Origin: CAYNUJ01 sp964621225
GTDB lineage: Bacteria; Bacteroidota; Ignavibacteria; Ignavibacteriales; Melioribacteraceae
NCBI GenBank assembly: GCA_964621225.1
Contig: CAZULK010000148.1
Span: 1 to 6,396, forward strand
Reading direction: 5' to 3'
Length of the DNA: 6,396 bases
Part shown: positions 5,494-6,396 of the stretch, piece by piece
Numbering within the stretch: the stretch's first letter is position 1
Layout of the letters: each line of letters opens with the position of its first letter
Program-made: the position numbers and the translations under genes
Notes under the pieces: generated by a model
The model's input: the letters and a program-made list of their open reading frames with translations, nothing else
What the model was told of the DNA's origin: nothing
The model's database searches: none

Positions 5494-5901
5494 TTAGCGG
5501 AATAGAGCTTTGATGCTACCCCAAGTTCTTTTAACACTTGAGACCTGATGAGCTACGGAAACTTCGGCAGAATAAGTTATAGAGTTGTCATTGTCAACTA
5601 TTTTCAATCTGTAAATATAAAAAGCTTCCGTTGTTTTGAATGCGCTTTCATCTCTAAAAGAGTAAAATGAATTTTCGCCTTTGGGAGGAAGTGTTGCCAA
5701 ATCGAAGAATTCCCCGTTAGGAGTTCTTCTCTGAACGACAAATTCTTTTACGTTATTCTCTTGTGTTGTTTGCCATTCGAGTATAATGTCTTCTCCCTCG
5801 CTGCGAGCTTGGAATAATGAAATCATTGCACCCGCCAGTGCAACTGTAGCAGTCAACAAAATAAAAAATATTGCCGATTTCATGACTTTTTTCGATTCCA
5901 T
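5494..5901 (-). CDS. Small exported protein with a fibronectin-III/T9SS-like beta-sandwich
   Basis: 135 residues from the ATG at 5899-5901. A basic start (MESKKVMK) leads into a hydrophobic helix (about 9-24) ending in VALAGAM, a plausible signal peptidase I site, so export is likely. The mature part is one beta-sandwich: LEWQTTQENNVKEFVVQRR (41-59), then FFDLATLP, FYSFRDES and YIYRLKIVDNDNSITYSAEV. This is the W-x-T-x-x-E-x-N...YRLK-x-x-D pattern common in Bacteroidota secreted proteins. A short basic tail with TWGSIKALFR follows. It is too short to be a sorting-signal cargo, and function is unknown. Start choice: the frame opens at TTG 5907, but the promoter places +1 at 5901. The ATG at 5883 (MKSAIFF) is the main alternative and would also make a good signal peptide. 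Confidence 0.72.
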   Translation of the reverse strand: MESKKVMKSAIFFILLTATVALAGAMISLFQARSEGEDIILEWQTTQENNVKEFVVQRRTPNGEFFDLATLPPKGENSFYSFRDESAFKTTEAFYIYRLKIVDNDNSITYSAEVSVAHQVSSVKRTWGSIKALFR

Positions 5902-5907
5902 GGTCAA

Positions 5908-5936
5908 AATATATCTTAATAATACTAAAGTGTCAA
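5908..5936 (-). promoter_or_regulatory. Strong sigma70-like promoter before the exported beta-sandwich gene
   Basis: TTGACA at 5931-5936 (perfect -35), a 17-base spacer, and TATATT at 5908-5913 (five of six -10 matches), all minus strand. The expected +1 falls at 5901, the A of an in-frame ATG. The element sits in the 70-bp gap after the MATE stop. It probably drives the beta-sandwich, maf and UPF0104 genes. Confidence 0.65.
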
Positions 5937-5971
5937 GTATTTTGAATCACATTAATTGGAATCCAGTTTAC

Positions 5972-6396
5972 TCAATTAAACTTTTCCATTCTCCATCTGC
6001 TCAAGTTGAATTTAATCATCATTGCGAAAGAATAAAGCACTACATAAAACATCATCGAAGCCCAAGCTCCGATAATTCCAAAACCCAAATAAACGGCAAT
6101 AAAATATGCTAATGGTATAAAGATCAACCAATTAATTATCACATCGGCTGTCATAACATAAAATGATCTTCCCGCGGCCTGAAGCCCATATGCGAAGACA
6201 ATTCCCGATCCATAAAAAAGTTGAGCTATTCCGGCTATTCTTATCAACGGGACTGCAATTGAAATAATTTTATCATTTGTCGTAAAAATCAGAAGTATCC
6301 AATTTGGTATTATCAAGAAAATAATGCCGATTATTATTGCGTAAAATGTAGCCAATTTGGCGGTTTCATTTCCGAAAAATTGAGCTTTTTTATTTT
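5972..6396 (-). CDS. MATE-family multidrug/cation antiporter, C-terminal part
   Basis: 140 complete codons before the TGA at 5972-5974. The frame stays open to the right edge (…NKKAQFFGNETAKLA…), so the N-terminal two-thirds of a usual ~450-residue protein is outside. About four membrane helices are visible. The pattern fits the end of MATE/NorM exporters: a loop with Asn and Ala-rich residues, a helix ending in PNWILLIFTTND, then IRIAGIAQLFYGSGIVFAYGL, QAAGRSF (family Q/R-G-x-G-x-T), VIINWLIFIPLAYFI, and GFGIIGAWASMM, with a short basic tail (KFNLSRWRMEKFN). These proteins export drugs or metabolites in exchange for Na+ or H+. The TTG at 6353-6355 is an internal Leu codon, not a start. No intrinsic terminator follows; the next promoter begins about 36 bases downstream. 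Confidence 0.85.
   Translation of the reverse strand, partial: NKKAQFFGNETAKLATFYAIIIGIIFLIIPNWILLIFTTNDKIISIAVPLIRIAGIAQLFYGSGIVFAYGLQAAGRSFYVMTADVIINWLIFIPLAYFIAVYLGFGIIGAWASMMFYVVLYSFAMMIKFNLSRWRMEKFN

Noticed and set aside
1..6396. CRISPR arrays, insertion sequences, tRNA/rRNA, toxin-antitoxin or defence genes
   Set aside because: I saw no regularly spaced repeats, transposase motifs, RNA-gene sequence or defence-family motifs on either strand.

Overview
The window is an AT-rich bacterial chromosome segment, apparently ordinary housekeeping DNA. All nine genes read on the minus strand, so transcription runs from high to low coordinates. A small secreted protein with a fibronectin-III/T9SS-style beta-sandwich, a promoter matching the Bacteroidota TAnnTTTG element, and an EF-G2-type factor beside YtxH/YtxG-like stress proteins suggest the Bacteroidota/Ignavibacteriota/Chlorobiota assemblage. 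This placement is an inference of moderate to low confidence. There is no rRNA, tRNA, CRISPR array, insertion sequence or phage gene, and no gene-free stretch over 300 bases; the largest gap is 157 bp.

Layout in transcription order, right to left. (1) The C-terminal third of a MATE-family exporter (5972-6396) runs off the right edge. (2) A strong sigma70-like promoter (5908-5936) starts a three-gene unit: a small exported beta-sandwich protein (5494-5901), Maf nucleotide pyrophosphatase (4893-5471), and an LPG-synthase-TM/UPF0104 integral membrane protein (3949-4893) whose GTG start overlaps the maf stop by one base. (3) A second promoter (3824-3854) precedes a YtxH-domain protein (3375-3791), a DUF948/YtxG-like protein (2998-3372) and an EF-G paralog of the EF-G2 type (876-2969), all closely spaced. 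(4) A GC-rich hairpin with a short U-tract (835-856) follows EF-G. It lies just before a HIT-family nucleotide hydrolase/phosphorylase gene (315-815), which overlaps the start of a glycerate kinase gene (1-318, cut by the left edge) through ATGA.

The genes fall into themes rather than one pathway. Envelope and stress proteins (YtxH, YtxG-like, UPF0104, exported beta-sandwich) are interleaved with nucleotide and translation housekeeping (Maf, HIT, EF-G2). The most notable points are a perfect 13-bp inverted repeat hidden inside the YtxG-like gene, the substituted catalytic residues of the EF-G paralog, the YtxH-YtxG-EF-G2 linkage, and a promoter whose predicted +1 falls on the A of an ATG. I did not find a clearly novel multi-gene system.
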